Origin: an uncultured SAR86 cluster bacterium
GTDB lineage: Bacteria; Pseudomonadota; Gammaproteobacteria; Magnimaribacterales; AG-339-G14
Length of the DNA: 58,341 nt
Direction of reading: 5' to 3'
Assembly: GCA_902624765.1 (NCBI GenBank)
Contig: CACNYO010000004.1
Coordinates: forward strand, 1-58,341
Part shown: positions 17,409 through 26,809 of the stretch, piece after piece
How the letters are laid out: each line of letters begins with the position of its first letter
Numbering within the stretch: position 1 is the first letter of the stretch
Made by a program: the position numbers and the translations under genes
Notes under the pieces: model-generated
Seen by the model: only the letters and a program-made list of their open reading frames with translations
The model's database searches: none
What the model was told of the DNA's origin: nothing

Positions 17409-20307
17409 CTAACTTTAGATTAGAAATTAATGATGAAAATGTATTTTGCAGAAACATAATTGAATTATCTTCTTGCGGATTAAACACTAATACGTTGTTT
17501 GATTTGTTATCTGTCAAAATCGGAGATTCAGAGTCAAATATGCATTCAATTTTTTTGCTTGATCCAACTATTTTCTTAATCATTAATGGTTTGGAAATAA
17601 TTTTTAGTTTAGTAAGTTCTATTAAATTTTGAAAAGATTTTGAAATAGGACCAAATCTATCGATGATTTCAAATTTTAAGCTTTTTAATTCATCAAGTGT
17701 TTTACATTCAGCCAACCTTTTATAAATTTCAAGCCTTAATTCTGCTTGAGGCAGATAATCATTTTCTATGTATGCTGATATGTTTAAATTAATCGACGTA
17801 TCAATTATTTTGTTCTCAGGCATTCCTTTAAGAAGGTATTTAGCTTTTTTTATCATTTCACTGAAAAGATTTAAACCAACATCATGCACTAAACCACTTT
17901 GCTTTTCTCCCAAGATTTCTCCAGCACCTCTAATTTCAAGATCTCTCATTGCTAGAGCCAAGCCCGCATTGAAAGAATCTGTGGATTGCAATGCTGTAAT
18001 TCGCTCTTTTGCTTTTCCTTTGATTTCTTTGTGTTCATTTGTAAAAAAATACGCATATGCTTGTGTAAATGATCTTCCAACTCTACCTCTTAATTGATGA
18101 AGCTGAGACAAGCCAAAATTATCTGCATCTTTAACTATGAGTGTATTGGCATTAGGAATATCTATCCCGCTCTCTATGATAGTTGTGCATACAAGGACAT
18201 CAATCCTTCCTTCCTTAAAATTATCTATTATTCTCTTTATCTTTAGTGGATCCATTTGGCCATGAACAATATCAATATTTTTATCAGGAAAAATTTGAGT
18301 TAATTTATATTTTTCGTCCTCTAGCATGTGGATTCTGTTACACACATAGAATGTTTGACCACCTCTTAATGTTTCTCGTCTTATTGCTTCTTTAATAAAA
18401 GATTTAGACTCTCTTGATACTATTGTCTCAACTGGCTTTCTTCCGTGCGGGGGAGAGGCAATGATAGAAAAATCTTTTAGGTCAGTTAGGGCTAAATTTA
18501 AAGTCCTAGGAATTGGAGTTGCCGATAAATACATTACATCAATTTGCGCTTTCAAAGATTTGATTTTTTCTTTTTGCCTGACTCCAAATTTATGTTCCTC
18601 ATCAATTATCAATAAACCAACATTGTTAAAGTCTAATTTATTGTTCATTAATGCATGCGTACCAATAACTATTAAATTAGGTTTGTCTGAAATCTTCGAA
18701 TAAACTTCTTTTCTTTCTTGGGCGGTAAGATTCCTTGTCAATAAAACAATATCTACATCATATTTGGAAAATCTTTTTTTAAATGTTTCGTAGTGCTGTT
18801 CAGCAAGAATTGTAGTAGGAACCATTAAACAAACTTGGAAGCCATTGATATAAGAAATAAATGAAGCCCTCAAAGCCATCTCTGTCTTTCCAAAACCAAC
18901 TTCTCCACAAATTAATCTATCCATCATTTTAGAGGTACTGAAGTCCTCTAATATAGAGCTAGAACATTTATGTTGGTCAGGAGTAAGTTCATAAGGAAAA
19001 TTTTCTATGAATTTTTGGAAACTTTTTTTATCTATATCTAGTGGAGATCTTTTAAAACTCGATCTTTTTGCTTCTGATTCTATTAATTCAGCAGCAAAAT
19101 CATAAGCTTTTTTAAATGTCTTTTGTTTTTTTTGATTCCATTTACTCTTTCTAATTGAGTCGAGTTTAATTTCATCTATTCCTACGTAAGCTGATAGAAG
19201 GTTCATGGAATGAACTGGCAAATAAATTAAATCTCCTTGATCAAATTCAATAATCAAACATTCAGTTTCATTCAATTTTTTTAGCCCCTTAAAGATCCCG
19301 ATACCATGATCTAAATGGACTACTTTTGAGTCAATTTCAAAAGCAATATTCTCGGTAATAGAAAATCTCTCATATGAGTAATCATCTTTAAGATTGAAAT
19401 CATCTTTTTTATTTTGAATATTTAAAGTCAGATTCTCAGAATTTAGTGAAGAAATTTCATCTATTGTATTAAATAAAATACTTGGAGGGAGGGGAGGTCT
19501 GTCTAAGTCTAACTTGAAGTCTTCATATCTTTCATTAATCAAATCCCAATAATCATGCAAATGTTTTTTTGCTTCATTAACGTAGATAATTTTGTATTTT
19601 TTGAAGTAGTCGCTAAAAAATGTTCTTTCATAAAAAAATAAAGGCAAATAATGTTCTAATCCCTCTAAATTTTTTCCCTCAAGGATTCCGTCAAATACGA
19701 GGCCATCGGATTGAAATGTACTTCTCCAGTTTTTCTTAAAAATATCAATGGATTCATTCGTTAACTCATAACCTTTAGCAGCAATACATTTATATGTATC
19801 AATTTCTTTAAAAGTAATTTGATCTTCAATCTTAAAATATTTTATAGAAATAACTTCCTCATCGAAAAGGTCAATTCTTATAGGAAGTTTAGAATTACTT
19901 GGAAATATATCTATCACAGATCCTCTAATAGCGTATTGCCCGTTTTTGACTATTAAATCTTCTCTTTCATATCCAGAATTAATTAGAAATTTAGTTAATT
20001 TACTTAAATCTATCTCTTGATTCTTTGATATTTGGAATGTCTTTTCAAAAATATATTTTTTATCAAATAAGGGTTGAATTATTGATGAAGCGGTACAGGC
20101 AAAGCTTTTTTCATTTTCAATTAACGATCTAAGTGTTTCTATACGTTTTCCAAGAAGAGCTGGATCTGGTGAAAAATTATCATAAGGTAGAATTTCCAAA
20201 TCGGTTAAAACTTCTAAATTTTCAAAAAAGGATGGGGTAGATGCTTTATGGCTATCTAATTGGTATTTACTTTCAAAAATAATTATATTTTTTTGATCTA
20301 AATTCAT
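17395..20307 (-). CDS. mfd: Transcription-repair coupling factor Mfd, shortened
   Basis: Helicase that removes stalled RNA polymerase and recruits UvrA. The 970 residues compare with about 1150 in E. coli. The UvrB-like part (LPYDNFSPD, GQYAIRGSVIDIFP), RNA polymerase interaction domain (VVHLDHGIGIFKGL), helicase motifs (GEVGFGKTE, IIDEEHKFG, LSATPIPRT, QLRGRVGRS) and C-terminal domain are all present. Two parts are missing. About 50 N-terminal residues are absent, and an in-frame stop 27 bases upstream rules out a longer start. About 110 residues between LPPSILF and VVHLDHG, which correspond to domain 3, are also absent. The motor should still work. Confidence 0.92.
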   Translation of the reverse strand: MNLDQKNIIIFESKYQLDSHKASTPSFFENLEVLTDLEILPYDNFSPDPALLGKRIETLRSLIENEKSFACTASSIIQPLFDKKYIFEKTFQISKNQEIDLSKLTKFLINSGYEREDLIVKNGQYAIRGSVIDIFPSNSKLPIRIDLFDEEVISIKYFKIEDQITFKEIDTYKCIAAKGYELTNESIDIFKKNWRSTFQSDGLVFDGILEGKNLEGLEHYLPLFFYERTFFSDYFKKYKIIYVNEAKKHLHDYWDLINERYEDFKLDLDRPPLPPSILFNTIDEISSLNSENLTLNIQNKKDDFNLKDDYSYERFSITENIAFEIDSKVVHLDHGIGIFKGLKKLNETECLIIEFDQGDLIYLPVHSMNLLSAYVGIDEIKLDSIRKSKWNQKKQKTFKKAYDFAAELIESEAKRSSFKRSPLDIDKKSFQKFIENFPYELTPDQHKCSSSILEDFSTSKMMDRLICGEVGFGKTEMALRASFISYINGFQVCLMVPTTILAEQHYETFKKRFSKYDVDIVLLTRNLTAQERKEVYSKISDKPNLIVIGTHALMNNKLDFNNVGLLIIDEEHKFGVRQKEKIKSLKAQIDVMYLSATPIPRTLNLALTDLKDFSIIASPPHGRKPVETIVSRESKSFIKEAIRRETLRGGQTFYVCNRIHMLEDEKYKLTQIFPDKNIDIVHGQMDPLKIKRIIDNFKEGRIDVLVCTTIIESGIDIPNANTLIVKDADNFGLSQLHQLRGRVGRSFTQAYAYFFTNEHKEIKGKAKERITALQSTDSFNAGLALAMRDLEIRGAGEILGEKQSGLVHDVGLNLFSEMIKKAKYLLKGMPENKIIDTSINLNISAYIENDYLPQAELRLEIYKRLAECKTLDELKSLKFEIIDRFGPISKSFQNLIELTKLKIISKPLMIKKIVGSSKKIECIFDSESPILTDNKSNNVLVFNPQEDNSIMFLQNTFSSLISNLKLDEAS

Positions 20308-20341
20308 TAGTTTCTGCTTATTAAGATTTGATTACATTGTG

Positions 20342-20347
20342 TATAAT
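20342..20347 (+). promoter_or_regulatory. Probable -10 element of the acyl-CoA dehydrogenase operon
   Basis: A perfect TATAAT lies 40 bases before the ATG at 20387, inside the short divergent gap to mfd. The -35 is weak (TTATTA at 18 bases spacing). A transcript starting near 20354 would include the GAGGAG ribosome site at 20376-20381, so the ATG at 20387 is the better start than the in-frame ATG at 20339. Confidence 0.5.
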
Positions 20348-20386
20348 GACGTCGTCTATTTTGCCCTAAACTATAGAGGAGTTTTA

Positions 20387-21580
20387 ATGAATTTATCATT
20401 TTCTAAAGAAGATCAAGAATTTCAACAAGAGGTTAGAACTTTTATTGAAAATAATTATCCGTCTGAAATTAAAGAGAAACAAGATCAAGGTATTCCTTTA
20501 AGCAAAGAAGATACTATTAAATGGCATAAGATTTTAAATGACAAAGGTTGGCTTGCAGTAAATTGGCCAGAAGAGCTTGGTGGTACTGGTTGGACAATTA
20601 CTCAAAAACATATTTTTCAAAATGAATTAGCCGCAGCTAATACTCCAACATTGATGCCCTTTGGCGTGAATATGTGTGGTCCAGTCATCTATACTTTTGG
20701 CTCAGATGAGCAAAAGGAATTTCATCTTCCAAAAATTCTCAATGGAGATATTTGGTGGTGCCAAGGATATTCTGAACCAGGATCAGGTTCTGATTTAGCG
20801 TCCTTAAAGACAAAAGCAGAGAAAAAAGGAGACGTTTATGTAGTTAATGGAGCAAAAACTTGGACTACTTTAGCCCAACACGCTGATTGGATTTTTTGTT
20901 TAGTAAGAACCGATGGCAGTGGAAAAAAACAAGAAGGTATAAGCTTTCTCTTGATCGATATGAAGACACCTGGTGTTGAAGTAAAGCCAATTATTACCAT
21001 TGATGGAACGCATGAAGTTAACATGGTTTACTTTGATAACGTTGAAGTTCCTGTCAGTAATTTAGTAGGCGAAGAGGGCTTCGGTTGGAGCATTGCAAAA
21101 TTTCTTCTAGCTCATGAAAGAACCGGTATTGCTGGAATTCCTTCTCTTAAAAGAGAATTAGACAGATTAAGAGATATCACAACTCAAATCCAAGTTGGAG
21201 AGGGTTCTCTAAAAGATGATGCAATGTTTATGTCTAAGCTTGATAAGTTAGAAATAAAATTAACTGCAGCTGAATACACTGAATTAAGAACTCTTGCTGC
21301 TATGTCTGCCGGAGGTCATCCTGGACCTGAATCATCTATCTTAAAAATTTTAGGAACAGATCTACAGCAAGAATTATCCGATCTATTTGTTGAAGCAGTA
21401 GGATATTATGCTCATCCGTTTATGACTGAGGAAGACCTTGCTTCGAATGAATCGAGAATTGGTCCTGATTTTGCAGCTCCAGTTATGCCTCACTATTTAA
21501 ATTACAGAAAAGTATCTATTTACGGTGGAAGTAATGAAATTCAGAGGAATGTAATTGCAAAAGCAGTATTAGGTTTATAA
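20387..21580 (+). CDS. Acyl-CoA dehydrogenase, large-subunit type (PimC-like)
   Basis: FAD-dependent acyl-CoA dehydrogenase of 397 residues. It has the family stretches SEPGSGSDLASLKTKAEKKGD, INGA-like VVNGAKTWTT, and a C-terminal IYGGSNEIQRNVIAKAVLGL. It resembles the large subunit of the paired pimeloyl-CoA dehydrogenase type, and the partner follows 18 bases downstream. I chose the ATG with GAGGAG 5 bases upstream. An in-frame ATG 48 bases earlier would lie upstream of the likely transcription start. Electrons would go to the ETF encoded at 12.9-14.6 kb. The chain length of the substrate is unknown. Confidence 0.88.
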   Translation: MNLSFSKEDQEFQQEVRTFIENNYPSEIKEKQDQGIPLSKEDTIKWHKILNDKGWLAVNWPEELGGTGWTITQKHIFQNELAAANTPTLMPFGVNMCGPVIYTFGSDEQKEFHLPKILNGDIWWCQGYSEPGSGSDLASLKTKAEKKGDVYVVNGAKTWTTLAQHADWIFCLVRTDGSGKKQEGISFLLIDMKTPGVEVKPIITIDGTHEVNMVYFDNVEVPVSNLVGEEGFGWSIAKFLLAHERTGIAGIPSLKRELDRLRDITTQIQVGEGSLKDDAMFMSKLDKLEIKLTAAEYTELRTLAAMSAGGHPGPESSILKILGTDLQQELSDLFVEAVGYYAHPFMTEEDLASNESRIGPDFAAPVMPHYLNYRKVSIYGGSNEIQRNVIAKAVLGL

Positions 21581-21598
21581 GGAAATCAAGGTACAGAT

Positions 21599-22726
21599 AT
21601 GGATTTTTCATTAACAGAAGAACAACAACTTCTTCAAGACAGTATCAATCAATTTGTTGAAAGAGAATATACTTTCGACGATAGAAAGAAGTTTCTAGAT
21701 TCTGAAAAAGGATTCAATGAAGAAAATTGGAAAACTTTTGGAAGTTTAGGTTGGCTGGGTATGCCATTTTCTGAAGAAGATGGGGGATATAACGGCGGCC
21801 CTGTCGATGTAATGGTGATTATGGAAAATCTTGGTAAAGGACTAATTGTAGAGCCTTACGTTCCATCAATTCTTCTTTCTGGAAAAATCCTAGCTGATTT
21901 GGGTTCTGATGAACAAAAGACAAATTATCTGCATCCCATGATAAGTGGAGAAAAAATAATTACCTTTGCCTATATCGAGCCTCAAAGCAGGTTTAATTTA
22001 TCTGATTGTTTAACGAAAGCTACAGCTTCAGATGATGGTTTTATTTTAGATGGTTACAAAGCTTTAGTTCATAATGCTTCTGCTTCTGACACCTTAATTG
22101 TCTCTGCAAGAACATCCGGCAATCAATGCGATGAGAAAGGTATTTCACTTTTTTTAGTTGATGCAAATACCAAAGGAGTATCACTTAGAAATTACTCTAC
22201 TATTGATGGCGGGAAAGCCTCAGAATTAACTTTAGAGAATGTATCAATTCCTAAAAATTCATTATTAGGTGCAATGGATGAAGGATTCTCTACCATTGAT
22301 AACGCCATTGATCTAGCAACTTTAGGTATATGTGCAGAGGCAGTTGGAATAATGGGCAAAATGAACGAGATGACTCTTGAATATACTAAGACTAGAGAGC
22401 AATTTGAGCAAAAACTGAGTCAGTTTCAGGCCTTACAACATCGAATGGTAGATAATTTTATGCACTATGAACAATCTAAATCTTTACTAGTTATGTGTGC
22501 TGCGAAAATGAATGATAATACTGAAGATAAAAAGAAAGCCTTAGCTTCACTAAAATATCAGATTGGGTTATCAGGCAAACACATAGGAGAAGAGTCAATT
22601 CAGCTTCATGGCGGAATGGGCGTTACCGACGAAATGCACATCGGCCACTATTTTAAAAGGCTGACCACTATAAGAACTTTATACGGAAATTCTGATTACC
22701 ACCTAAGCAACTACGCATCTTTATAA
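21599..22726 (+). CDS. Acyl-CoA dehydrogenase, small-subunit type (PimD-like)
   Basis: Acyl-CoA dehydrogenase family protein of 375 residues beginning MDFSLTEEQQLLQDSINQFV. It ends with the LHGGMGVTDEMHIGHYFKRL block, as in the smaller partner of two-subunit acyl-CoA dehydrogenases. It follows the large-type gene by 18 bases, so the two probably form a heteromer that oxidises a dicarboxylic, branched or otherwise unusual acyl-CoA. Which of the two carries the catalytic base needs alignment. Confidence 0.87.
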   Translation: MDFSLTEEQQLLQDSINQFVEREYTFDDRKKFLDSEKGFNEENWKTFGSLGWLGMPFSEEDGGYNGGPVDVMVIMENLGKGLIVEPYVPSILLSGKILADLGSDEQKTNYLHPMISGEKIITFAYIEPQSRFNLSDCLTKATASDDGFILDGYKALVHNASASDTLIVSARTSGNQCDEKGISLFLVDANTKGVSLRNYSTIDGGKASELTLENVSIPKNSLLGAMDEGFSTIDNAIDLATLGICAEAVGIMGKMNEMTLEYTKTREQFEQKLSQFQALQHRMVDNFMHYEQSKSLLVMCAAKMNDNTEDKKKALASLKYQIGLSGKHIGEESIQLHGGMGVTDEMHIGHYFKRLTTIRTLYGNSDYHLSNYASL

Positions 22727-22738
22727 AATTAAATATAG

Positions 22739-24226
22739 ATGGCCTCAACAAAGTCTGATCAAAATCCAGATAAAAGAGATAGATCTAAACCAAAAGACTA
22801 TCTTTCCGATTGGATTAAAAGACAATCCTTAGTAGAAAAAATGATTCCTATGATTGGAAATCTTCATAGGGAAAAAAATGTAAGAATTCTTTTATATGGT
22901 AATCCCTTAATAACGTTATCGGTTTCTCAAATTATGCAGGAACATAGATTAGTTAGAGAAACTGAAAAAAATGAACTTAGTGAATTTGAATCTTACGAGG
23001 TAATAAACATACTTAATAATCTTGATCTGGGACCTAGTGAGATAGATGTGGGTATTATCGCCGCTGGCTATATGTTTGATTCAAAATCTTTATCTCTAGA
23101 GGAATTTGTTAAAGAGCAGGTTGCAGATGCCATTGGTAATAAAAATCCTGTCCTCCAAGAACCTCAAGATGTAGTTCTTTTTGGATTTGGAAGAATTGGA
23201 AGATTAATCACCAGACTTTTACTTGAAGATACTGGTTCAGGAGAAACTCTTTCATTAAAAGCTGTGGTTGTAAGAAAAAAAAGTGATGATGACTTATTTA
23301 AACGCGCAGAATTAATGAGAAGAGATTCTGTACATGGAAATTTTAAAGGGACTATAAGAGTTGATTTAGATGAATACGGATTAGTAATAAATGGAAATCT
23401 AATTAAATTTATTGACGGAGATCCTTCCAATATCGATTATGAAAAGTATGGAATTGATAACGCATTAATCATTGATAATTCAGGAGCTTGGAGAGATGAA
23501 AAAGGTTTATCAGAACATCTAAAATCTAAAGGAGCCAATAAGGTATTATTAACTGCTCCCACTAAATCACCTCTGAAGAATATTGTTTTTGGAGTTAATG
23601 AAAAAGAACTCAATGATGAAGATCAAATTGTAGGTGCAGCATCTTGTACCACGAATGCAATTGTTCCACTTTTAAAAGCATTGGATGATGATTACGGAAT
23701 TAAGAATGGACACGTTGAAACAATTCACTCTTATACAAATGATCAAAACCTTATAGATAATTATCATTCAAAATCAAGACGAGGCCGCAGTGCTGCGCTT
23801 AATATGGTTATAACTGAAACTGGAGCAGCTTCAGCAGTTAGTCAGATTCTTCCAAACCTGAAGGGTAAATTAACAGCAAATGCTATAAGAGTTCCCACTC
23901 CAAACGTTTCTCTGGCTATTTTAAAACTTTCCTTGAATAAATCTTTAAATAACAAAGAAACAGCAAATGAGTATTTTAGACAATTAGCTTTTCATTCAAT
24001 TTACAAAGACCAAATTGATTTTACGAATTCTTCAGAGATCGTTTCATCAGATTTAGTTGGCAGTAGATATGCTTGTGTTATTGATTCTGAAGCTACTATT
24101 TGTGATGAAAAACAAATAGTTATCTATGCATGGTACGACAATGAACTTGGTTATTGCGTGCAACTCTTAAGAGTAATCAAAAGCTTGGCAGGCATTAAAT
24201 ATAATCGTCTTCCTTACTTTTTGTAA
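22739..24226 (+). CDS. Glyceraldehyde-3-phosphate dehydrogenase, long form
   Basis: GAPDH-family protein of 495 residues, about 150 longer than the standard enzyme. Residues 1-140 form an N-terminal extension without a recognisable domain. The Rossmann start is VVLFGFGRIGRL near 142, the catalytic Cys is Cys303 in ASCTTNAIVP, and the C terminus has WYDNELGYCVQLL. Long GAPDHs like this occur in Pseudomonas between mfd and nqr, exactly the place here. It is likely a phosphorylating GAPDH working in the gluconeogenic direction, which is an inference. It overlaps nqrA by one base. Confidence 0.85.
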   Translation: MASTKSDQNPDKRDRSKPKDYLSDWIKRQSLVEKMIPMIGNLHREKNVRILLYGNPLITLSVSQIMQEHRLVRETEKNELSEFESYEVINILNNLDLGPSEIDVGIIAAGYMFDSKSLSLEEFVKEQVADAIGNKNPVLQEPQDVVLFGFGRIGRLITRLLLEDTGSGETLSLKAVVVRKKSDDDLFKRAELMRRDSVHGNFKGTIRVDLDEYGLVINGNLIKFIDGDPSNIDYEKYGIDNALIIDNSGAWRDEKGLSEHLKSKGANKVLLTAPTKSPLKNIVFGVNEKELNDEDQIVGAASCTTNAIVPLLKALDDDYGIKNGHVETIHSYTNDQNLIDNYHSKSRRGRSAALNMVITETGAASAVSQILPNLKGKLTANAIRVPTPNVSLAILKLSLNKSLNNKETANEYFRQLAFHSIYKDQIDFTNSSEIVSSDLVGSRYACVIDSEATICDEKQIVIYAWYDNELGYCVQLLRVIKSLAGIKYNRLPYFL

Positions 24227-25578
24227 TGAGAAATATTACTATATCGAAAGGCTTAGATATTCCAATTTCCGGCCATGTTATCGATTTATCTATAACAAAA
24301 TATAACACCGAAAGGGCAGCTGTATTAGGTAAAGATTTTCATGATTTAAAGCCTACAATGTTCGTAAAAGTTGGTGATCAAGTCATAAAGGGGCAAAAGC
24401 TTCTAGAAGACAAAAAAATTCCTGGTCTATTTTTAGTTGCGCCTCTTTCAGGAGAAGTAATTGAGATTAATAGAGGAGAAAGAAGAGCTTTTGAGTCTTT
24501 AGTAATTGAAGGAAATAGCTCCAACGAAGAGAAAGTTTTTATAGAAAATCCTCAAAGCTTTGAAGCTGATAAAGAAAATGTAAGAGAGATACTAATAGAA
24601 AGTGGGCTTTGGGCTAATTTGAAGAAAAGACCTTTCTCCAAGGTACCTAATATTGATGAAAACTCGGATGAAATATTTATATCATGTCTAGATACTAGCC
24701 CTCTTTCTTTTGATCCAGAAATCTTCATCAAACAGAACTTAGATGATTTTAATAAAGGTATAGAAATACTGTCCTTAATAACCTCAAAGTATGTGCATAT
24801 TTCTTCGAAAATAGGTTCTAATTTGTTCGTAGAAAGCGAGAAAGTAAGGCTTTATGAGTTAAATAACCTTCATCCCGCTGGAAACGTAGGTACGCAGATT
24901 CATTTCATTTCGCCCTTAGGAAGAAATAAATCTGTTTGGACAATAAATTATCAACATGTTTGTCAAATTGGGCATATGTTTAATTTCGGTAGGTTATCAT
25001 TTAAGAAACTTGTGAGTGTTGCAGGGCCTCAATTAAAGGTTCCATTTCTAATGGAAACAATCAGTGGAGCCTATTTGCTGGATATTCTAAAAGATAAACT
25101 TCATGAGGGAACTAATAGAATCATTTCTGGCTCTATTTTATCCGGAAGAAATGCAGCAAAGAATGAGAGTTTTATCGGACATTTTCACAATCAAGTATCT
25201 GTTTTGAGGGAAGTTGAGGACGATGATAGAGAAATATTTAATTGGTTTAGACCTGATTTAAAAAAACACTCTTTTTTACCAGTTTTCTTTACTAAATTTT
25301 TTGAAAAAATTAATCCTTTAAATTTTACTACTTCCATGAATGGTGCAGACAGAGCCATCGTTCCGATTGGTGTATACGAGGACGTTTTGCCTTTCAATAT
25401 TATGGCTACTCAATTACTAAAAAGTATTATTCTCAAAGATACAGAAGAAGCTCAAGATCTGGGCGTTCTTGAATTAGATGAAGAAGATTTAAGTTTAGCC
25501 ACATACGTTTGCCCGAGTAAGTACGATTATGGATCTATTCTTAGAGAAAATTTAAAAATTATAGAAGAAGAGGGCTAG
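24226..25578 (+). CDS. nqrA: Na+-translocating NADH:quinone reductase subunit A
   Basis: Peripheral subunit A of Na+-NQR, 450 residues. It starts with ISKGLDIPISG and has the conserved LHPAGNVGTQIHFISP and NGADRAIVPIGVYEDVLP blocks, the last being the RnfC/NqrA-type signature. It contributes to quinone binding beside NqrB. It is the first gene of a complete nqrABCDEF-apbE-nqrM cluster and its start overlaps the GAPDH stop. Confidence 0.94.
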   Translation: MRNITISKGLDIPISGHVIDLSITKYNTERAAVLGKDFHDLKPTMFVKVGDQVIKGQKLLEDKKIPGLFLVAPLSGEVIEINRGERRAFESLVIEGNSSNEEKVFIENPQSFEADKENVREILIESGLWANLKKRPFSKVPNIDENSDEIFISCLDTSPLSFDPEIFIKQNLDDFNKGIEILSLITSKYVHISSKIGSNLFVESEKVRLYELNNLHPAGNVGTQIHFISPLGRNKSVWTINYQHVCQIGHMFNFGRLSFKKLVSVAGPQLKVPFLMETISGAYLLDILKDKLHEGTNRIISGSILSGRNAAKNESFIGHFHNQVSVLREVEDDDREIFNWFRPDLKKHSFLPVFFTKFFEKINPLNFTTSMNGADRAIVPIGVYEDVLPFNIMATQLLKSIILKDTEEAQDLGVLELDEEDLSLATYVCPSKYDYGSILRENLKIIEEEG

Positions 25579-25582
25579 ATAA

Positions 25583-26809
25583 ATGTCAGATCCACTTAGA
25601 AATCTCTTTGATAAAGCAAAACCTAATTTTCAAAAGGATGGGGCGTGGTCAAAATATTTTCCTCTTTTTGATGTATTTGAAAATTTATTTTATTCGTCTT
25701 CTAGAAGAACATCCGGTTTAACTCACGTTAGAGACGGATCTGATATACAAAGAGTAATGGCAATAGTTTGGATGGCAACTTTTCCAACTATGTTTTTTGG
25801 AATGTATAACTTAGGGTATCAATCCTTAATAGCTATTGAAACTTTGAATGCTGCTGGTCAAGAATTCACTAAAGACTGGCATTGGCCGATTATTGAAATT
25901 GTATCCGGATTAAATCCGAATAATATTTTTGATTGTATTTCATACGGTGCTGTCTTTTTTATGCCTATTTATTTAGTAACATTTATAGTCGGCATTTTTT
26001 GGGAAGCAGTATTTGCTGTAGTGAGAGGTCATGAAATTAGTGAAGGTGCTTTTGTAACTACAGTTTTATTTGCATTATCATGTCCTCCTGATGCACCTCT
26101 ATGGCAGGTTGCATTAGGCATCTCTGTAGGATTAGTTATCGGAAAAGAAATCTTTGGTGGAACAGGAAAGAATTTTTTAAATCCGGCTCTCACAGGGCGT
26201 GCTTTTCTGTATTTTGCTTATCCTGCTTCCTGGTCAGGTGATTTATCATGGGTTGCGGTTGATGGCTACTCAGCTGCTACCATTTTAGGTCTATCAGCTG
26301 AATCTGGTTATCAATTCCTTCCAGAAGCCTATAGTTGGTCGAATGCATTCCTTGGTTTCATACCAGGTTCCATTGGAGAGACTTCTACCCTTGCGATCCT
26401 CATTGGCTTAGCCGTGCTTCTCTTTACTAGGGTGGCATCCTGGAGAATTATTGCAGGAGTGTTACTGGGTACCATAGCGACATCTTATTTGTTTAATCTT
26501 ATTGGAAGTGAAAATAATCCCATGTTTTCTATGCCTTTTTGGTGGCATATGGTTATTGGTGGGTATGCATTTGGAATGGTTTTTATGGCAACTGAGCCAG
26601 TTTCCGGATCACATACAAATAAAGGACGATGGATCTACGGATTAATTATTGGTGTTCTAGTAGTCTTGATAAGGGTTGTAAATCCTGCTTTTCCAGAAGG
26701 AATGATGTTAGCTATTTTATTTGCGAATCTTACATCTCCATTGATTGATTATTTTGTTGTGAAGCAAAATATAAATAGAAGAAATAAAGTAATTTATGCA
26801 GAAAGATAG
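25583..26809 (+). CDS. nqrB: Na+-translocating NADH:quinone reductase subunit B
   Basis: Membrane subunit of 408 residues with about ten helices. The flavin-transfer motif DGYSAAT marks the Thr that receives covalent FMN from ApbE. GTGKNFLNPALTGRAFLYF is a strongly conserved NqrB block. It lies 4 bases after nqrA and overlaps nqrC by 14 bases. With NqrD and NqrE it forms the sodium-pumping membrane core. Confidence 0.95.
   Translation: MSDPLRNLFDKAKPNFQKDGAWSKYFPLFDVFENLFYSSSRRTSGLTHVRDGSDIQRVMAIVWMATFPTMFFGMYNLGYQSLIAIETLNAAGQEFTKDWHWPIIEIVSGLNPNNIFDCISYGAVFFMPIYLVTFIVGIFWEAVFAVVRGHEISEGAFVTTVLFALSCPPDAPLWQVALGISVGLVIGKEIFGGTGKNFLNPALTGRAFLYFAYPASWSGDLSWVAVDGYSAATILGLSAESGYQFLPEAYSWSNAFLGFIPGSIGETSTLAILIGLAVLLFTRVASWRIIAGVLLGTIATSYLFNLIGSENNPMFSMPFWWHMVIGGYAFGMVFMATEPVSGSHTNKGRWIYGLIIGVLVVLIRVVNPAFPEGMMLAILFANLTSPLIDYFVVKQNINRRNKVIYAER

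Noticed and set aside
17768-18703. Open frames opposite mfd
   Set aside because: They are antisense to the conserved helicase motifs and read like low-complexity hydrophobic peptides.
20339-20386. Earlier in-frame start for the acyl-CoA dehydrogenase
   Set aside because: A perfect TATAAT lies at 20342-20347, so this ATG would be at or upstream of the transcript start. The ATG at 20387 has a GAGGAG site and fits the family N terminus.
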